From the NCBI RefSeq assembly GCF_000197735.1, contig NC_014550.1, positions 3,162,001 to 3,226,000 on the forward strand: DNA of 64,000 nt, in the 5' to 3' direction. Under the pieces are notes generated by a model, which ran no database searches, was not told the DNA's origin, and saw nothing but the letters and a program-made list of their open reading frames with translations. This DNA is from Glutamicibacter arilaitensis Re117. GTDB taxonomy: Bacteria; Actinomycetota; Actinomycetes; Actinomycetales; Micrococcaceae. How positions within the stretch are numbered: position 1 is the first letter of the stretch; each line of letters opens with the position of its first letter. Positions 1 to 8,651 of the stretch are shown piece by piece. The position numbers and the translations under genes are program-made.

Positions 1-1
1 G

Positions 2-94
2 CGTCTGGCTTTCTGCTCGGTTGATGAGAAGACCATCGACGAAGGCGTCAAGCGCCTGGCGGACCTGCTCACGAACGAGATCTCCAAGCTCTAG
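2..94 (+). CDS. PLP-dependent aminotransferase, C-terminal end (partial)
   Basis: Only the last 30 codons are in the window, ending in TAG at 92-94. The tail (RLAFCSVDEK, then DEGVKRLADLL and a charged helix) looks like the final strand and helix of class I/II fold-type I aminotransferases, such as the 2-aminoadipate/MocR-like group, where an R-L-x-F-x strand precedes a helix containing the EGVxRLA pattern. The substrate cannot be read from this fragment. The gene runs toward the convergent LysR gene, with about 95 bases between them. Family assignment rests on the tail pattern alone. Confidence 0.5.
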   Translation, partial: RLAFCSVDEKTIDEGVKRLADLLTNEISKL

Positions 95-190
95 GACCGG
101 CGGCTCGTACCGGGAACCCACACGTCCCTGTACAGACGGCCGCTCACCGCATTTCCCTGCCCTGTTCCAAAGTGCCGGTTAAACTGCCGA

Positions 191-1123
191 TCAACCCTGC
201 GCGGTTTTGGAGTCCACCGAAATCTCAAGCAGCTTCTGCTCGGTGGCATTCAATACGCGGTGTGCAGGCCAGATCGCCCTCAGCTCGCGCAACAGCGCAG
301 GCCCGTCAAAAGGGATCTCGACTAGCAATCCCTGCTCCAGTTGGCTTTCCACCGCCAAGTGGCTGAGCACAGCCGGACCCATCCCGCGTGCCACGCACTG
401 GCAAATTATGGCGTTGGAGTTGAAGACTGCTACCGGATTCGGTCGTTCGGCATGGGCAATGTAATCCAAGAACGCACGAGTGCCAGAGCCTTCCTCGCGT
501 TCAATCAGCGGCGTGCTTTGCAATTCGTGCAGGCTCAGGGGTTCTTGGCGTTGCGCCCATGCATGCTCCGGTGAGGTGACTACGAGCATTTCATCCTGGA
601 GTATCTGCCGGCTTTTCAGTCCCAGAGGAATATGCGGGGTTTCCACGAATCCCAGCCCGAGCTGCTCTTGCTGCACTGCGCGAATGACATCTTGCGAATT
701 CATGATCTGCATTCGCGGCTTGACCTGTGGCAGGACGCGATGAAGTTGGCCAATCCAATTTGGCGCCAAAAATTCAGCCACCGTCATGCTGGCTCCGAAC
801 TCCAGCTCGCCCTCTCCGGATTCCGCCAGGGAGCGTGCTCCGTCGGCGAAGGCTTCCAGGCTTGCCAGGACTTCCCGAGCCCACTGGACGGTCAGCACCC
901 CTTCAGCAGTCAATCGGGATCCCGTGGTTTTGCGGGCTACAAGCTGGTATCCGAGTCTGCGTTCCAAGGTTTTCAAGGCACGGGTGGCATTTGGCTGGGC
1001 CACGCCCGCCGCTCTGGCACCAGCGCTTAGGCTTCCGTGATCGGCGATGCCAACCAGCAGTTCAAGTGAAGAGGGTTGAATCCAGCGGGCAATGTCTTCA
1101 AGAGATGACGAACTGCTTTCCAT
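191..1123 (-). CDS. LysR-family transcriptional regulator
   Basis: A 310-residue protein of normal LysR length. Residues about 15-75 form the winged helix-turn-helix (LELLVGIADHGSLSAGARA, then QPNATRALKTLERRLGYQL), followed by the linker helix and an effector-binding domain to the end. I chose the ATG at 1123; an in-frame TTG at 1144 would add seven residues. Neither start has a clear Shine-Dalgarno sequence. The gene is divergent from the YeiH-type transporter, with about 70 bases between starts, the classic arrangement of a LysR regulator and its target. In Escherichia coli yeiH is likewise next to the LysR gene yeiE. The co-inducer is unknown. Confidence 0.88.
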   Translation of the reverse strand: MESSSSSLEDIARWIQPSSLELLVGIADHGSLSAGARAAGVAQPNATRALKTLERRLGYQLVARKTTGSRLTAEGVLTVQWAREVLASLEAFADGARSLAESGEGELEFGASMTVAEFLAPNWIGQLHRVLPQVKPRMQIMNSQDVIRAVQQEQLGLGFVETPHIPLGLKSRQILQDEMLVVTSPEHAWAQRQEPLSLHELQSTPLIEREEGSGTRAFLDYIAHAERPNPVAVFNSNAIICQCVARGMGPAVLSHLAVESQLEQGLLVEIPFDGPALLRELRAIWPAHRVLNATEQKLLEISVDSKTAQG

Positions 1124-1195
1124 ATCATGATCATATGCCTGCAATAGCCAGAACGGGTATACCGCAATCGGCTAGGCCAGCGAAGAATTAAAGGC

Positions 1196-2254
1196 ATGCA
1201 CGACCCCACAAGTCCCGTCGACGAATCTGCCGCGTCAAGAACCGACGAGAGCACGCATCGAAAACCGGCTGCACGCCTCGCGTCCGCCCTTCCGGGATTG
1301 CTCCTCTGCTTGCTGGTCGGGGCCCTGTGCATGTTCGCCAGCCACTATGCCAACGGCTTGAGCGCACTGCTGCTGGCCATCGTCCTTGGTGCCCTGTGGC
1401 GCAACATTGCCCCAATTCCGCAGGCCTTTGAAGCCGGAACAGCAATCGCCGGCAAGCAGTTATTGCGTCTGGGCATCGTCTTGCTGGGTCTGCAGCTGTC
1501 TCTGCACACCATATTCGGCTTGGGTCCCGGAGCGCTCTTGGTGGTCGCTCTCTCGGTCGGCGTGACCTTCCTAGCCACACTGTGGATAGGCAAGAAGCTC
1601 GGCATGGACCTGCAGCAGCGTCTGCTGATCGCCACCGGCTTCTCCATCTGCGGCGCCGCCGCGGTCGCCGGGACCGAGAACGTCATCAAGGCCAAGCAGG
1701 AACAGGTCGCCACCGCCATCGGACTGGTGGTGCTCTTCGGTACCCTGATGATTCCGCTGATGCCCGCGGTGGGCTTGCTGCTCGGCATGGAAGAACGCAG
1801 TATTGGAATGCTCATCGGCGCCTCCACCCATGAGGTCGCCCAAGTAGTCGCGGCCAGCGGTTCAGTCGGCGCCGGGGCCTTGGCCGTCGCGGTAACCGTC
1901 AAGCTGGCCCGCGTGGTGCTGCTGGCTCCGATCATCGCCGGTGTAGGCCTGTACATGCGGCGCAACCAACTGGTTCAAGGCGGCAAGAACCCGCCATTGA
2001 TTCCGCTGTTCGTACTCGGGTTCCTGGCCGCAGCGGTGCTGCGCACCACCGGAGTGCTGCCCGAGATCCTGCTTTCTGCTGCGGCCAGCTTGCAGACACT
2101 GTTGCTTGCAGCTGCCATGTTCGCCTTGGGGCTCGGAGTCCACCTGCGCGGCATGCTCAAATCTGGTGGACGGGCCTTACTGCTGGGATTGCTGGCCACC
2201 TTGGTGATCATCGCCGTATCCATCGCAGGCACCCTATTGCTGCCGCCGGCCTAG
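1196..2254 (+). CDS. YeiH/UPF0324-family putative sulfate exporter
   Basis: A 352-residue integral membrane protein with about ten hydrophobic segments after a polar, Ser/Thr-rich N-terminus of about 25 residues. The conserved patterns ATGFSICGAAAVAGTENVIK and GASTHEVAQVVAASG match the UPF0324 (YeiH, Cons_hypoth698) family, whose members are annotated as putative sulfate or sulfite exporters; this function is weakly supported experimentally. It is controlled most likely by the divergent LysR regulator. It converges on the 3-hydroxybutyrate dehydrogenase gene with only 37 bases between stops. Confidence 0.85.
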   Translation: MHDPTSPVDESAASRTDESTHRKPAARLASALPGLLLCLLVGALCMFASHYANGLSALLLAIVLGALWRNIAPIPQAFEAGTAIAGKQLLRLGIVLLGLQLSLHTIFGLGPGALLVVALSVGVTFLATLWIGKKLGMDLQQRLLIATGFSICGAAAVAGTENVIKAKQEQVATAIGLVVLFGTLMIPLMPAVGLLLGMEERSIGMLIGASTHEVAQVVAASGSVGAGALAVAVTVKLARVVLLAPIIAGVGLYMRRNQLVQGGKNPPLIPLFVLGFLAAAVLRTTGVLPEILLSAAASLQTLLLAAAMFALGLGVHLRGMLKSGGRALLLGLLATLVIIAVSIAGTLLLPPA

Positions 2255-2291
2255 GAATGCCACCGGCTTTACCAAGAACAGTGCTTCCGGC

Positions 2292-3071
2292 TTATTTAGC
2301 ACTCCAGCCACCATCCATGGTGTAGGAAGCGCCGGTGACCATGCCGGCGGCATCTGCGCTGAGCCATGTTGCCAATGAAGCGACTTCTTCGGGCTCCACC
2401 AGGCGTTTGATGGCTGCTTCGGCGAGCATGATTTTCTGGATAACTTCCGATTCGCCGATGCCATGGATCTTCGCTTGGTCGGCAATCTGCTTTTCCACCA
2501 ATGGCGTGCGCACATAGCCCGGGTTGATGCAGTTGCTGGTGATGCCGTGCTCTGCGCCTTCCAAGGCGGTGACCTTGGACAGCCCCTCCAGTCCATGCTT
2601 GGCCGAGACATAGGCACTTTTGAAGGCACTGGCTCGCAGCCCGTGGATCGATGAGATATTGATGATCCGCCCAAATCCGCGTTCTCGCATGCCGGGCAAT
2701 GCGGCACGGATCAGCAAGAACGGGGATTCAAGCATGAGCCGGTGGATCAGTCGCCAAGCTTCGGGATCGTATTCGTGAATTGGGGCCACTCTTTGCACGC
2801 CGGCGTTGTTAATCAGAATGTCGGTATCTATGCTCAGCTCTTCCAAGGACTTGGTATCGGCCAAATCCACGGCCCACGCCGTGCCGCCCAACTTCTGCGC
2901 CGCGTCTTCCGCGGCCCGCTTATTCAGGTCGGCAATCGTCACGTTTGCTCCAGCTTGGGCCAAGGCAGTTGCGCAGGCAAGCCCGATTCCCGAGGCGCCG
3001 CCGGTGACCAGTGCACGGCGTCCTGCCAACCGCGCAAAGTGCCCGCCAGCGGATCCTGTCTTTTCGCTCAT
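2292..3071 (-). CDS. 3-hydroxybutyrate dehydrogenase-like short-chain dehydrogenase
   Basis: A 259-residue classical SDR. TGGASGIG at residues 23-30 is the dinucleotide-binding loop, NNAG follows strand 4, and the catalytic set is ISSIHG...SAYVSAKHG (Ser, then YxxxK). The NINSS/SSIHGL...KSAYVSAKHG context and the INPGYVRTPLVE tail resemble bacterial D-3-hydroxybutyrate dehydrogenases, which oxidise D-3-hydroxybutyrate to acetoacetate with NAD. The start at 3071 follows GGGAAGG; the open frame continues 22 codons upstream without another ribosome site. With the scoAB-thiolase operon at 20.8-23.3 kb it would complete a 3-hydroxybutyrate to acetyl-CoA route. Another SDR specificity is possible. 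Confidence 0.75.
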   Translation of the reverse strand: MSEKTGSAGGHFARLAGRRALVTGGASGIGLACATALAQAGANVTIADLNKRAAEDAAQKLGGTAWAVDLADTKSLEELSIDTDILINNAGVQRVAPIHEYDPEAWRLIHRLMLESPFLLIRAALPGMRERGFGRIINISSIHGLRASAFKSAYVSAKHGLEGLSKVTALEGAEHGITSNCINPGYVRTPLVEKQIADQAKIHGIGESEVIQKIMLAEAAIKRLVEPEEVASLATWLSADAAGMVTGASYTMDGGWSAK

Positions 3072-3307
3072 CGATGTTTTGCCTTCCCGGTTGCTGAATA
3101 TCCATTGCCGGTTTTTGCACCGGGTCCTTGGTTTCAAATTAGGCTCCGGGACTGAACCCGGTCAACGATATGAGCTGTGCAGATTCCGCAGGCAAATGTG
3201 CAAGCACGCACAGCAAGTCCCTCTGGTTCTGCAATTGCAGTGCGCCAGAAGCTAAGCTGGCCATGAATAAGCAATTAAGCCCCGCAGCACCAAGGACATG
3301 GTAGACA

Positions 3308-4012
3308 ATGACGACTTCCCCGGCGCAGGGCGCCTCCGCTGACATCCCGATCCGCAAAGCGGCCAGCGTTCTGCTGCTTCGCGAAGCAGCGGACGGGTTT
3401 GAGGTTTTCATCCAGCATCGGGTGAGCACCATGGACTTCGCAGCCGGCATGGTGGTCTATCCCGGCGGGCGCGTTGATGCACAAGATGGCCAAGCGGTGA
3501 GCGAAGGCAAACTCGATGGCGCGCCCCTAGCGGAGCACGCCCAGCAGTGGAAGCACACCTCCGTTCATGCCGAAGGTCCCGAGCAGGCCCAGTATCTGGC
3601 CGGTGAAATTCTGGCGGCAGCGCGCCGCGAGGTCTTCGAGGAGACGGGTCTGCTGCTGGATCCTGGCCAGCTGCACCCGTGGGCGAACTGGGTGACCCCA
3701 GCTGGTTTCCCCCGGCGTTTCGACACCTACTTCTTCGTTGCGGCATTGCGTGCGGACCAGGACCCGCGCCACCAGACCACTGAAGCAGTGGTCTCCAAGT
3801 GGGTGAGCCCGGTGGCACTGTTCGCATCGCTGGAACGCGGCGAGGTTAAAATGATGCGCCCCACCCAGCGCACCTTGTTGGATGCGATGGAGCGGGGCAG
3901 CATCGAACAGATCATCTCCAGCAAGCCGGTGATCTCCTCGGTTCATCCAGACCCTAAGGACTCCCAGTCAGGGAATGCTGTGCGCAGTACCGAACAGCAT
4001 TTCAACAGCTGA
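3308..4012 (+). CDS. Nudix hydrolase (NUDT19-like)
   Basis: A 234-residue protein with one Nudix domain. It opens with an AASVLLLR strand, then FIQHRVSTMDFAAGMVVYPGG (quoted here in parts: FIQHR, MVVYPGG), the usual lead-in of the NUDT19/CoA-pyrophosphatase-like branch. The Nudix box core is RREVFEETGLLL, carrying the metal-binding REVxEE glutamates. The G before the box is spaced one residue off the textbook pattern, as in several NUDT19-like sequences. Such enzymes cleave nucleoside diphosphates linked to another moiety; the substrate cannot be told. The gene ends 11 bases from the convergent acyl-CoA dehydrogenase gene. Confidence 0.8.
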   Translation: MTTSPAQGASADIPIRKAASVLLLREAADGFEVFIQHRVSTMDFAAGMVVYPGGRVDAQDGQAVSEGKLDGAPLAEHAQQWKHTSVHAEGPEQAQYLAGEILAAARREVFEETGLLLDPGQLHPWANWVTPAGFPRRFDTYFFVAALRADQDPRHQTTEAVVSKWVSPVALFASLERGEVKMMRPTQRTLLDAMERGSIEQIISSKPVISSVHPDPKDSQSGNAVRSTEQHFNS

Positions 4013-4023
4013 ACCGCTGCAGC

Positions 4024-5163
4024 TCAGGATTCCAAAAGGGTACGTCCCACGATGAGCGACATGATCTCGTTGGTGCCCTCGAGGATCTGATGCACACGCA
4101 GATCACGGGCGATCTTCTCCATCCCGTAATCGGCAAGGTAGCCGTACCCGCCATGCAGCTGGATGGCACTGTTCGCGGCGTTGAATCCGGCATCCGTTGC
4201 CATCTTCTTGGCCATTGCGCACAACCGCACCCGGTCCGGACTCTTGGCATCCAAGGCCGCTGCGGCGCGGCGCAGCAGTGACCGCGCGGCTTCCAATTCC
4301 ATGTCCATTTCGGCCAGCTTGAAGACCAGTGCTTCTTGGCGGGTCAATGGTCCGCCGAAAGCCTGGCGCTCCTTCAGATACAGCGCTGATTTTTCCAGCG
4401 CGCTCTGCCCGCCGCCCAGCGAGCAGGCTCCGATATTCAGCCGGCCGCCGTTCAGTGCCTGCATGGCCATGGAAAAGCCTTGGCCTTCTTCGCCCAGCAG
4501 GTTCCCGGCGGGAATGCGCACGCCTTCCATGATGACCTGTCGGGTGGGTTGTGCTTTCCATCCCATCTTCTTTTCGTTCGGGCCGAAGCTCAGGCCTTCA
4601 GCGTCCCCTGGAACCAGGAACGCGCTGATGCCGCGTGATCCGGTATCGGCGGTGCGGGCCATGACGATGTAGAGCGCTGAGCTGCCGGCACCCGAGATGA
4701 ACTGCTTGACCCCGCTGAGCACATACTCGTCTCCGTCCCTGCGGGCGCGAGTGGACAGGGCCGCCGCGTCGGAGCCGACACCCGGCTCGGTCAGGCAGTA
4801 GGAGCCCAGGTCTTCCATGGCGGTCATCGACGGCAGCCATTTGGCACGCTGTTCATCGTTGCCGAAAGTGTCCACCATCCACACGACCATGTTGTGGATG
4901 GAAATATATGCGGCAAGGGTCGGATCAGCCTTGGCGAGTTCTTCGAAGACCAGCACCGCGTCGCTGCGACTCAGTCCGGATCCGCCATGGTCTTCTGAAA
5001 CGTAGATCCCGCCCATGCCCAGCTGCCCGGCTTCGGCCAACACGTCGACCGGAAAATGCTGCTCTTGGTCCCATTTCAGGGCATTGGGAGCAATCCTGGT
5101 CTCGGCAAAGTCATGGACCATCTCAATCAATGACTTCTGGTCTTCGCTTACTTCAAACAACAC
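4024..5163 (-). CDS. Acyl-CoA dehydrogenase, isobutyryl/short-branched-chain type
   Basis: A 379-residue flavoenzyme of full length. Signature 1 is YCLTEPGVGSDAAAL (about residues 118-132) and signature 2 is QLHGGYGYLADYGMEKIARD near residue 340. The general-base glutamate is in LEGTNEIM, at about residue 362, the position used by short-chain and isobutyryl-CoA dehydrogenases. It would oxidise an acyl-CoA to the 2-enoyl-CoA and pass electrons to electron-transfer flavoprotein. The isobutyryl-CoA preference is inferred from overall resemblance and fits the branched-chain 2-oxoacid dehydrogenase genes at 44-48 kb, which make isobutyryl-CoA from valine. The gene stands alone here. Confidence 0.85.
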   Translation of the reverse strand: MLFEVSEDQKSLIEMVHDFAETRIAPNALKWDQEQHFPVDVLAEAGQLGMGGIYVSEDHGGSGLSRSDAVLVFEELAKADPTLAAYISIHNMVVWMVDTFGNDEQRAKWLPSMTAMEDLGSYCLTEPGVGSDAAALSTRARRDGDEYVLSGVKQFISGAGSSALYIVMARTADTGSRGISAFLVPGDAEGLSFGPNEKKMGWKAQPTRQVIMEGVRIPAGNLLGEEGQGFSMAMQALNGGRLNIGACSLGGGQSALEKSALYLKERQAFGGPLTRQEALVFKLAEMDMELEAARSLLRRAAAALDAKSPDRVRLCAMAKKMATDAGFNAANSAIQLHGGYGYLADYGMEKIARDLRVHQILEGTNEIMSLIVGRTLLES

Positions 5164-5280
5164 CGGCTCCTTTGCCTGCTACTTGCCGTCTTTGACCTCA
5201 GTCTATGTGATGGAGGATACAATTAGGGCAAATCAAATAAGATCCGAAGCATTCATTTCGAAAGTGTTGGGCTAACCCCT

Positions 5281-5790
5281 ATGCAGATCCGAACAAGCAC
5301 TGCCGGCGATTGGCCTGAGATCTTCAGCTTCTACCAAAAAATCATGGATGAGGGACAGACTTACGCCTTTCCGCTGAACCAGGCATTGGAGGAAGCGCGG
5401 CCCTGGTGGATGGAGCAGCCGCCGGGACAAACGGTCGTTGCCGTGGCTGATAAAAGGATCATCGGCTCGGCCAAAATGGGACCCAACAAGCCCGGAGCCG
5501 GCTCCCATATTGCCACCGCCTCATTCCTGGTTGACCCGCAAGCGCGCAATCGCGGCGTGGGACGATCCCTGGGCCAATATGTGATCGATTGGGCTAGGCG
5601 GGAAAATTACCACGGCATCCAGTTCAACGCGGTGGTCGAGACCAACGAGCCGGCGGTGCATTTATGGCAATCGCTGGGCTTCAAGATCCTGGGCACTGTT
5701 CCAGGTTCGTTCAACCACCCAACCAAGGGCCTGGTGGGCCAGCACTTCATGTTCCTGGACTTGCGCCCGGCCCCTGCCTCAAGCTCCTAG
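5281..5790 (+). CDS. GNAT-family N-acetyltransferase
   Basis: A 169-residue single-domain acetyltransferase. IRTSTAGDW at the N-terminus is the usual first strand and helix; SFLVDPQARNRGVGRSLGQY (about residues 80-99) is motif A with the acetyl-CoA pyrophosphate loop RNRGVG; NEPAVHLWQSLGFKILG is motif B. The acceptor substrate cannot be predicted. Its TAG stop (5788-5790) overlaps the TAG of the convergent HxlR gene on the other strand, so the two genes share a few bases at their ends and no terminator fits between them. Confidence 0.85.
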   Translation: MQIRTSTAGDWPEIFSFYQKIMDEGQTYAFPLNQALEEARPWWMEQPPGQTVVAVADKRIIGSAKMGPNKPGAGSHIATASFLVDPQARNRGVGRSLGQYVIDWARRENYHGIQFNAVVETNEPAVHLWQSLGFKILGTVPGSFNHPTKGLVGQHFMFLDLRPAPASSS

Positions 5791-6155
5791 CGGAGGGCGT
5801 CGAACCGTTCCCGCGCGGCGAGCACCTTGGGCACATGCTCCTCGGACCAGAGGCGCAGGATTTCCATGGGCTCCAGGATCCCTCGGCCCAAATCGGTCAG
5901 CTCGTAGTCGACCCGCACGGGCACCTGCGCGTATACGGTGCGCTGCACCAGTCCGTCGCGTTCTAGGTTGCGCAGGGTATTGGTGAGCACCTTCGGGGTA
6001 ACCGCTCCGATGCCTTGGCGTAATGCGGAGAAACGATGCGCACCGCCAGCAAGGGTCAAAAGGACCAGCGGTGTCCATTTATCGCCTAAACGCTGCATAA
6101 TTTCACGTGAAGGACACTCCTGCACGAACACGTCAAAAGAGCCATGGCTATCCAT
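5787..6155 (-). CDS. HxlR-family transcriptional regulator
   Basis: A 122-residue winged-helix protein of the HxlR (DUF24) family. It has the hallmark N-terminal cysteine region (ECPSREIMQRLGDKWTPLVL), the recognition-helix pattern RFSALRQGIGAVTPKVLTNT and the wing LRNLERDGLVQRTVYAQVP. The single cysteine in the N-terminal block is the redox-sensing position in several family members such as QorR and YodB. It is divergent from a small NAD(P)-binding oxidoreductase with a perfect 7-3-7 palindrome between the starts, so it most likely represses that gene and possibly itself. Confidence 0.88.
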   Translation of the reverse strand: MDSHGSFDVFVQECPSREIMQRLGDKWTPLVLLTLAGGAHRFSALRQGIGAVTPKVLTNTLRNLERDGLVQRTVYAQVPVRVDYELTDLGRGILEPMEILRLWSEEHVPKVLAARERFDALR

Positions 6156-6183
6156 GAGGAAACCTAGTTTCGTTGTAGTGGCC

Positions 6184-6200
6184 GGTATCTAAAAGATACC
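6184..6200. promoter_or_regulatory. Palindromic operator between HxlR gene and oxidoreductase
   Basis: GGTATCT-AAA-AGATACC is a perfect 7-base inverted repeat with a 3-base spacer, centred in the 85-base space between the two divergent starts. The GTATCT half-site and short AT spacer are typical of dyads bound by HxlR/DUF24 repressors. The palindrome is seen directly; binding by the adjacent regulator is inferred. Confidence 0.65.
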
Positions 6201-6240
6201 ATTGTGCTGAACCCAATCCCTTTCAAGGAAAGAGAGCACC

Positions 6241-6849
6241 ATGAAGATTGCAGTTTACGGAGCTACCGGCATGGTCGGCTCGGAAGTTGTTGCCGAAGCC
6301 ATTTCCCGCGGCCATGAAGTCACCTCCGTATCCCGTTCGGGCAAAGAGGTCGCAGGCACCACCGCGGTGGCTGCCGAACTGTCCGATGGCGCGACCTACC
6401 GCGACCTGGGCAAGAACAACGACGTGATTGTCATTGCCGTTCCGCCATCGCGCACCGGCGGGGACCACCAGGAATACCTGGACGCTTTCGAGCAGATCAC
6501 CGAAACCCTCATCCCTGCCCGCCTGGTGGTTGTCGGCGGCGCCGGCGCTACCGAGGTCAACGGCGTGCGCCGGGTCGACACCCCGGGCTTCCCCGAGGAA
6601 TACAAGGCCGAAGCCACCACCGGCGCCGAGGTCTACGACATGTTCACCTCGGTCTCCGGGATCACCTGGACCGTAGTGGCTCCTGCCCCGGTCATCATGC
6701 CGGCACGCCGCACCGGAAGCTACACCCTGGGCACCGACTCGCCAGCTGGCGACTTCGTTTCCAGCCAGGATTTCGCGGTAGCGATTCTCGATGAAATCGA
6801 GACCCCGGTCCACGCCAACCGCCGCATGAGCGTAGCCAGCGAAAAGTAA
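6241..6849 (+). CDS. NAD(P)H-binding oxidoreductase (NmrA/atypical SDR type)
   Basis: A 202-residue Rossmann protein. KIAVYGATGMVGSEVV at residues 2-17 holds the GxxGxxG nucleotide loop; VVVGGAGATEV and WTVVAPAPVI match the NAD(P)H-binding (NmrA-like, pfam13460) group. No YxxxK catalytic pair is apparent, as usual in this atypical group. The gene is divergent from an HxlR regulator; such pairs in other bacteria often respond to quinones or reactive aldehydes, which makes a quinone- or stress-related reductase plausible but unproven. A strong hairpin terminator lies 35 bases downstream. The start has an AAGGAAAGAG ribosome site. Confidence 0.8.
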   Translation: MKIAVYGATGMVGSEVVAEAISRGHEVTSVSRSGKEVAGTTAVAAELSDGATYRDLGKNNDVIVIAVPPSRTGGDHQEYLDAFEQITETLIPARLVVVGGAGATEVNGVRRVDTPGFPEEYKAEATTGAEVYDMFTSVSGITWTVVAPAPVIMPARRTGSYTLGTDSPAGDFVSSQDFAVAILDEIETPVHANRRMSVASEK

Positions 6850-6883
6850 AACCGCTGGCAGCTGGCAGCAATGCGCACGTCGC

Positions 6884-6910
6884 CAGATCGGAGCCTTTGG
6901 CTCCGATCTG
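6884..6910 (+). terminator. Terminator after oxidoreductase gene
   Basis: Perfect 12-base stem (CAGATCGGAGCC and its complement) with a 3-base loop, between the oxidoreductase stop and the next lipoprotein gene. There is no long T-run, as is common in actinobacteria. Confidence 0.7.
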
Positions 6911-6980
6911 ACGAATGCGTCCCGGATGACTAGAGTTGGATAGGTCATCATCACTAGTTCATCGAGGTAAGCCCTTCCCC

Positions 6981-8645
6981 ATGCAACGTAACTCGCGCGC
7001 GTCCCGAATCCTCAGCTGTGCCATTGCGCTTCCGCTACTTGGTTCCCTTCTAGCCAGCTGCTCCGCAGGAACCGGGTCCGACCCCGCAGCCCAGGAGGTG
7101 CAGCCAGTTTCCGGCGGCACCCTGGTCTATGCATCGGGCGACGCCGAACCTGCCTGCTTGGATCCGCATGTGGGTGGAAACTACCCGCAGGCCCTGGTTG
7201 CCAGCCAGTACCTCGAATCCCTGTTCACCAAGGATGAGGACGGGAAAATCATCCCGTGGCTGGCCGAAAGCACCGAGGTTTCCGAAGACGGACTGGCCCG
7301 CACCATCACCTTGCGCGAGGGCATCTCCTTCACCGACGGCACCAAGCTGACCGCCGAAGCCATCAAGGCCAATATCGAGCACCTGCAGGACCCGAACACC
7401 GCTTCCTCCACCGGCTACCTGGCCGTGGGCAAGGTCGTTGACATCGAGGTCATCGACGAGCTGACCGCCAAGCTGAAGCTTTCGGCCCCGGATAACGCGC
7501 TGCTCGAATCGCTGTCCATGCCGTGGACCGCCATCGAATCCCCCAAGGCCCTGGAACGCGACCAGGCCACCAACTGCGCCTCCCCGGTAGGCACCGGCCC
7601 GTTCAAGGTCGAGTCCTGGGAGCACCAGCAGGCCGTGAACCTGGTCCGCAACGAGGACTACGTGCTGCCGGTGGAAAACGCTGAACGCACCGATGACCTG
7701 GCTTACCTGGACGCCATCACCTGGCGCTTCATCCCGGAAGCCGCAACCCGCTATGCAGCCCTGCAATCCGGCGAGGTCGATGTCATCGACAACGCCCAGC
7801 CAGATACCATCGCCACCGCGTCGAAGGATGACGCCCTGGGCCACCTGGATGCCCCACGCCCGGGCGCTTCGAACCGCATCGAGCTGAACAGCGCCAAGGC
7901 GCCATTTGATGACCAGCGCGTGCGCGAGGCATTCATCCGCTCCGTAGACGCCAATGCAGGCATCTCCTCGCTGTTCTTCGACACCACCAAGCGCAGCTAC
8001 TCGCTGCTCTCCTCGGTGGAGCCGCTGGGCTACTCCGACGAGTCGCTGTTCACCACCGACGTCGCCAAGGCCAATGCGCTGCTCGATGAAGCAGGCTGGA
8101 GCGAACGCGACGCCGAAGGCTACCGCGTGAAGGACGGCAAGCGCTTGTCGCTGACCTTCCCGGTCTCCACCAACCAGTCCGTTCCTGCCGAGCAGTCCCT
8201 GTTCGAGCAGTTCCAGGCCCAGGCCAAGGCCGTGGGCTTCGAGGTCAAGATCGAGCTGCTGGATCTGTCCAGCTGGTACGGCGCGCTGGCCAAGCACGAA
8301 TACAACCTGGTCTCCGCTCCGTACACCAAAGTCGGACCGTCGGTGCTGCGCATCCTCTACCACTCCAATTCGACCGTGCCAGCACCATCGGGCTACTTCG
8401 CCAACAACGCCCAGGTGAAGGATGAGAAGCTCGATGAGATCCTGACCCAGGCCGAGGAAACCAGCGACGAAGCAGAACGCGCCAAGCTCTACGAGCAGGC
8501 GCAGAAGATCGTGCTGGAAGGCTACTACGTGCTGCCGCTCTACGATCAGCAGAACCACTTCCTCTACGGCAAGAACGTGCACGGGGTTGGCGCCACCACC
8601 GCGGTGTCCTCCCCGATCTACTACGACACCTTCATCACCAAGTAG
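6981..8645 (+). CDS. ABC transporter substrate-binding lipoprotein, peptide/opine (SBP_bac_5) family
   Basis: A 554-residue exported lipoprotein. Residues 1-27 are a signal peptide with basic n-region and lipobox LLASC, making Cys27 the lipidated residue. The mature part is a cluster C binding protein: CLDPHVGG, then the ESLFTKDEDGKIIPWLAES module, DGLARTITLREGISFTDGT and a C-terminal GYYVLPLYDQQN. This domain order is shared by dipeptide, oligopeptide, nickel and opine binders, so the ligand is not defined. The ATG at 6981 follows GAGGTAAG; the frame is open 45 bases further up. First gene of a four-gene importer operon (two permeases and a double ATPase). Confidence 0.9.
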   Translation: MQRNSRASRILSCAIALPLLGSLLASCSAGTGSDPAAQEVQPVSGGTLVYASGDAEPACLDPHVGGNYPQALVASQYLESLFTKDEDGKIIPWLAESTEVSEDGLARTITLREGISFTDGTKLTAEAIKANIEHLQDPNTASSTGYLAVGKVVDIEVIDELTAKLKLSAPDNALLESLSMPWTAIESPKALERDQATNCASPVGTGPFKVESWEHQQAVNLVRNEDYVLPVENAERTDDLAYLDAITWRFIPEAATRYAALQSGEVDVIDNAQPDTIATASKDDALGHLDAPRPGASNRIELNSAKAPFDDQRVREAFIRSVDANAGISSLFFDTTKRSYSLLSSVEPLGYSDESLFTTDVAKANALLDEAGWSERDAEGYRVKDGKRLSLTFPVSTNQSVPAEQSLFEQFQAQAKAVGFEVKIELLDLSSWYGALAKHEYNLVSAPYTKVGPSVLRILYHSNSTVPAPSGYFANNAQVKDEKLDEILTQAEETSDEAERAKLYEQAQKIVLEGYYVLPLYDQQNHFLYGKNVHGVGATTAVSSPIYYDTFITK

Positions 8646-8651
8646 CAGTAC

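Noticed and set aside
1100..1145. CATAT-CATGATC-ATATG near the LysR start as a LysR binding site
   Set aside because: It lies across the LysR start codon itself and lacks a clear T-N11-A dyad in the short space shared with the transporter gene; the evidence is too thin.
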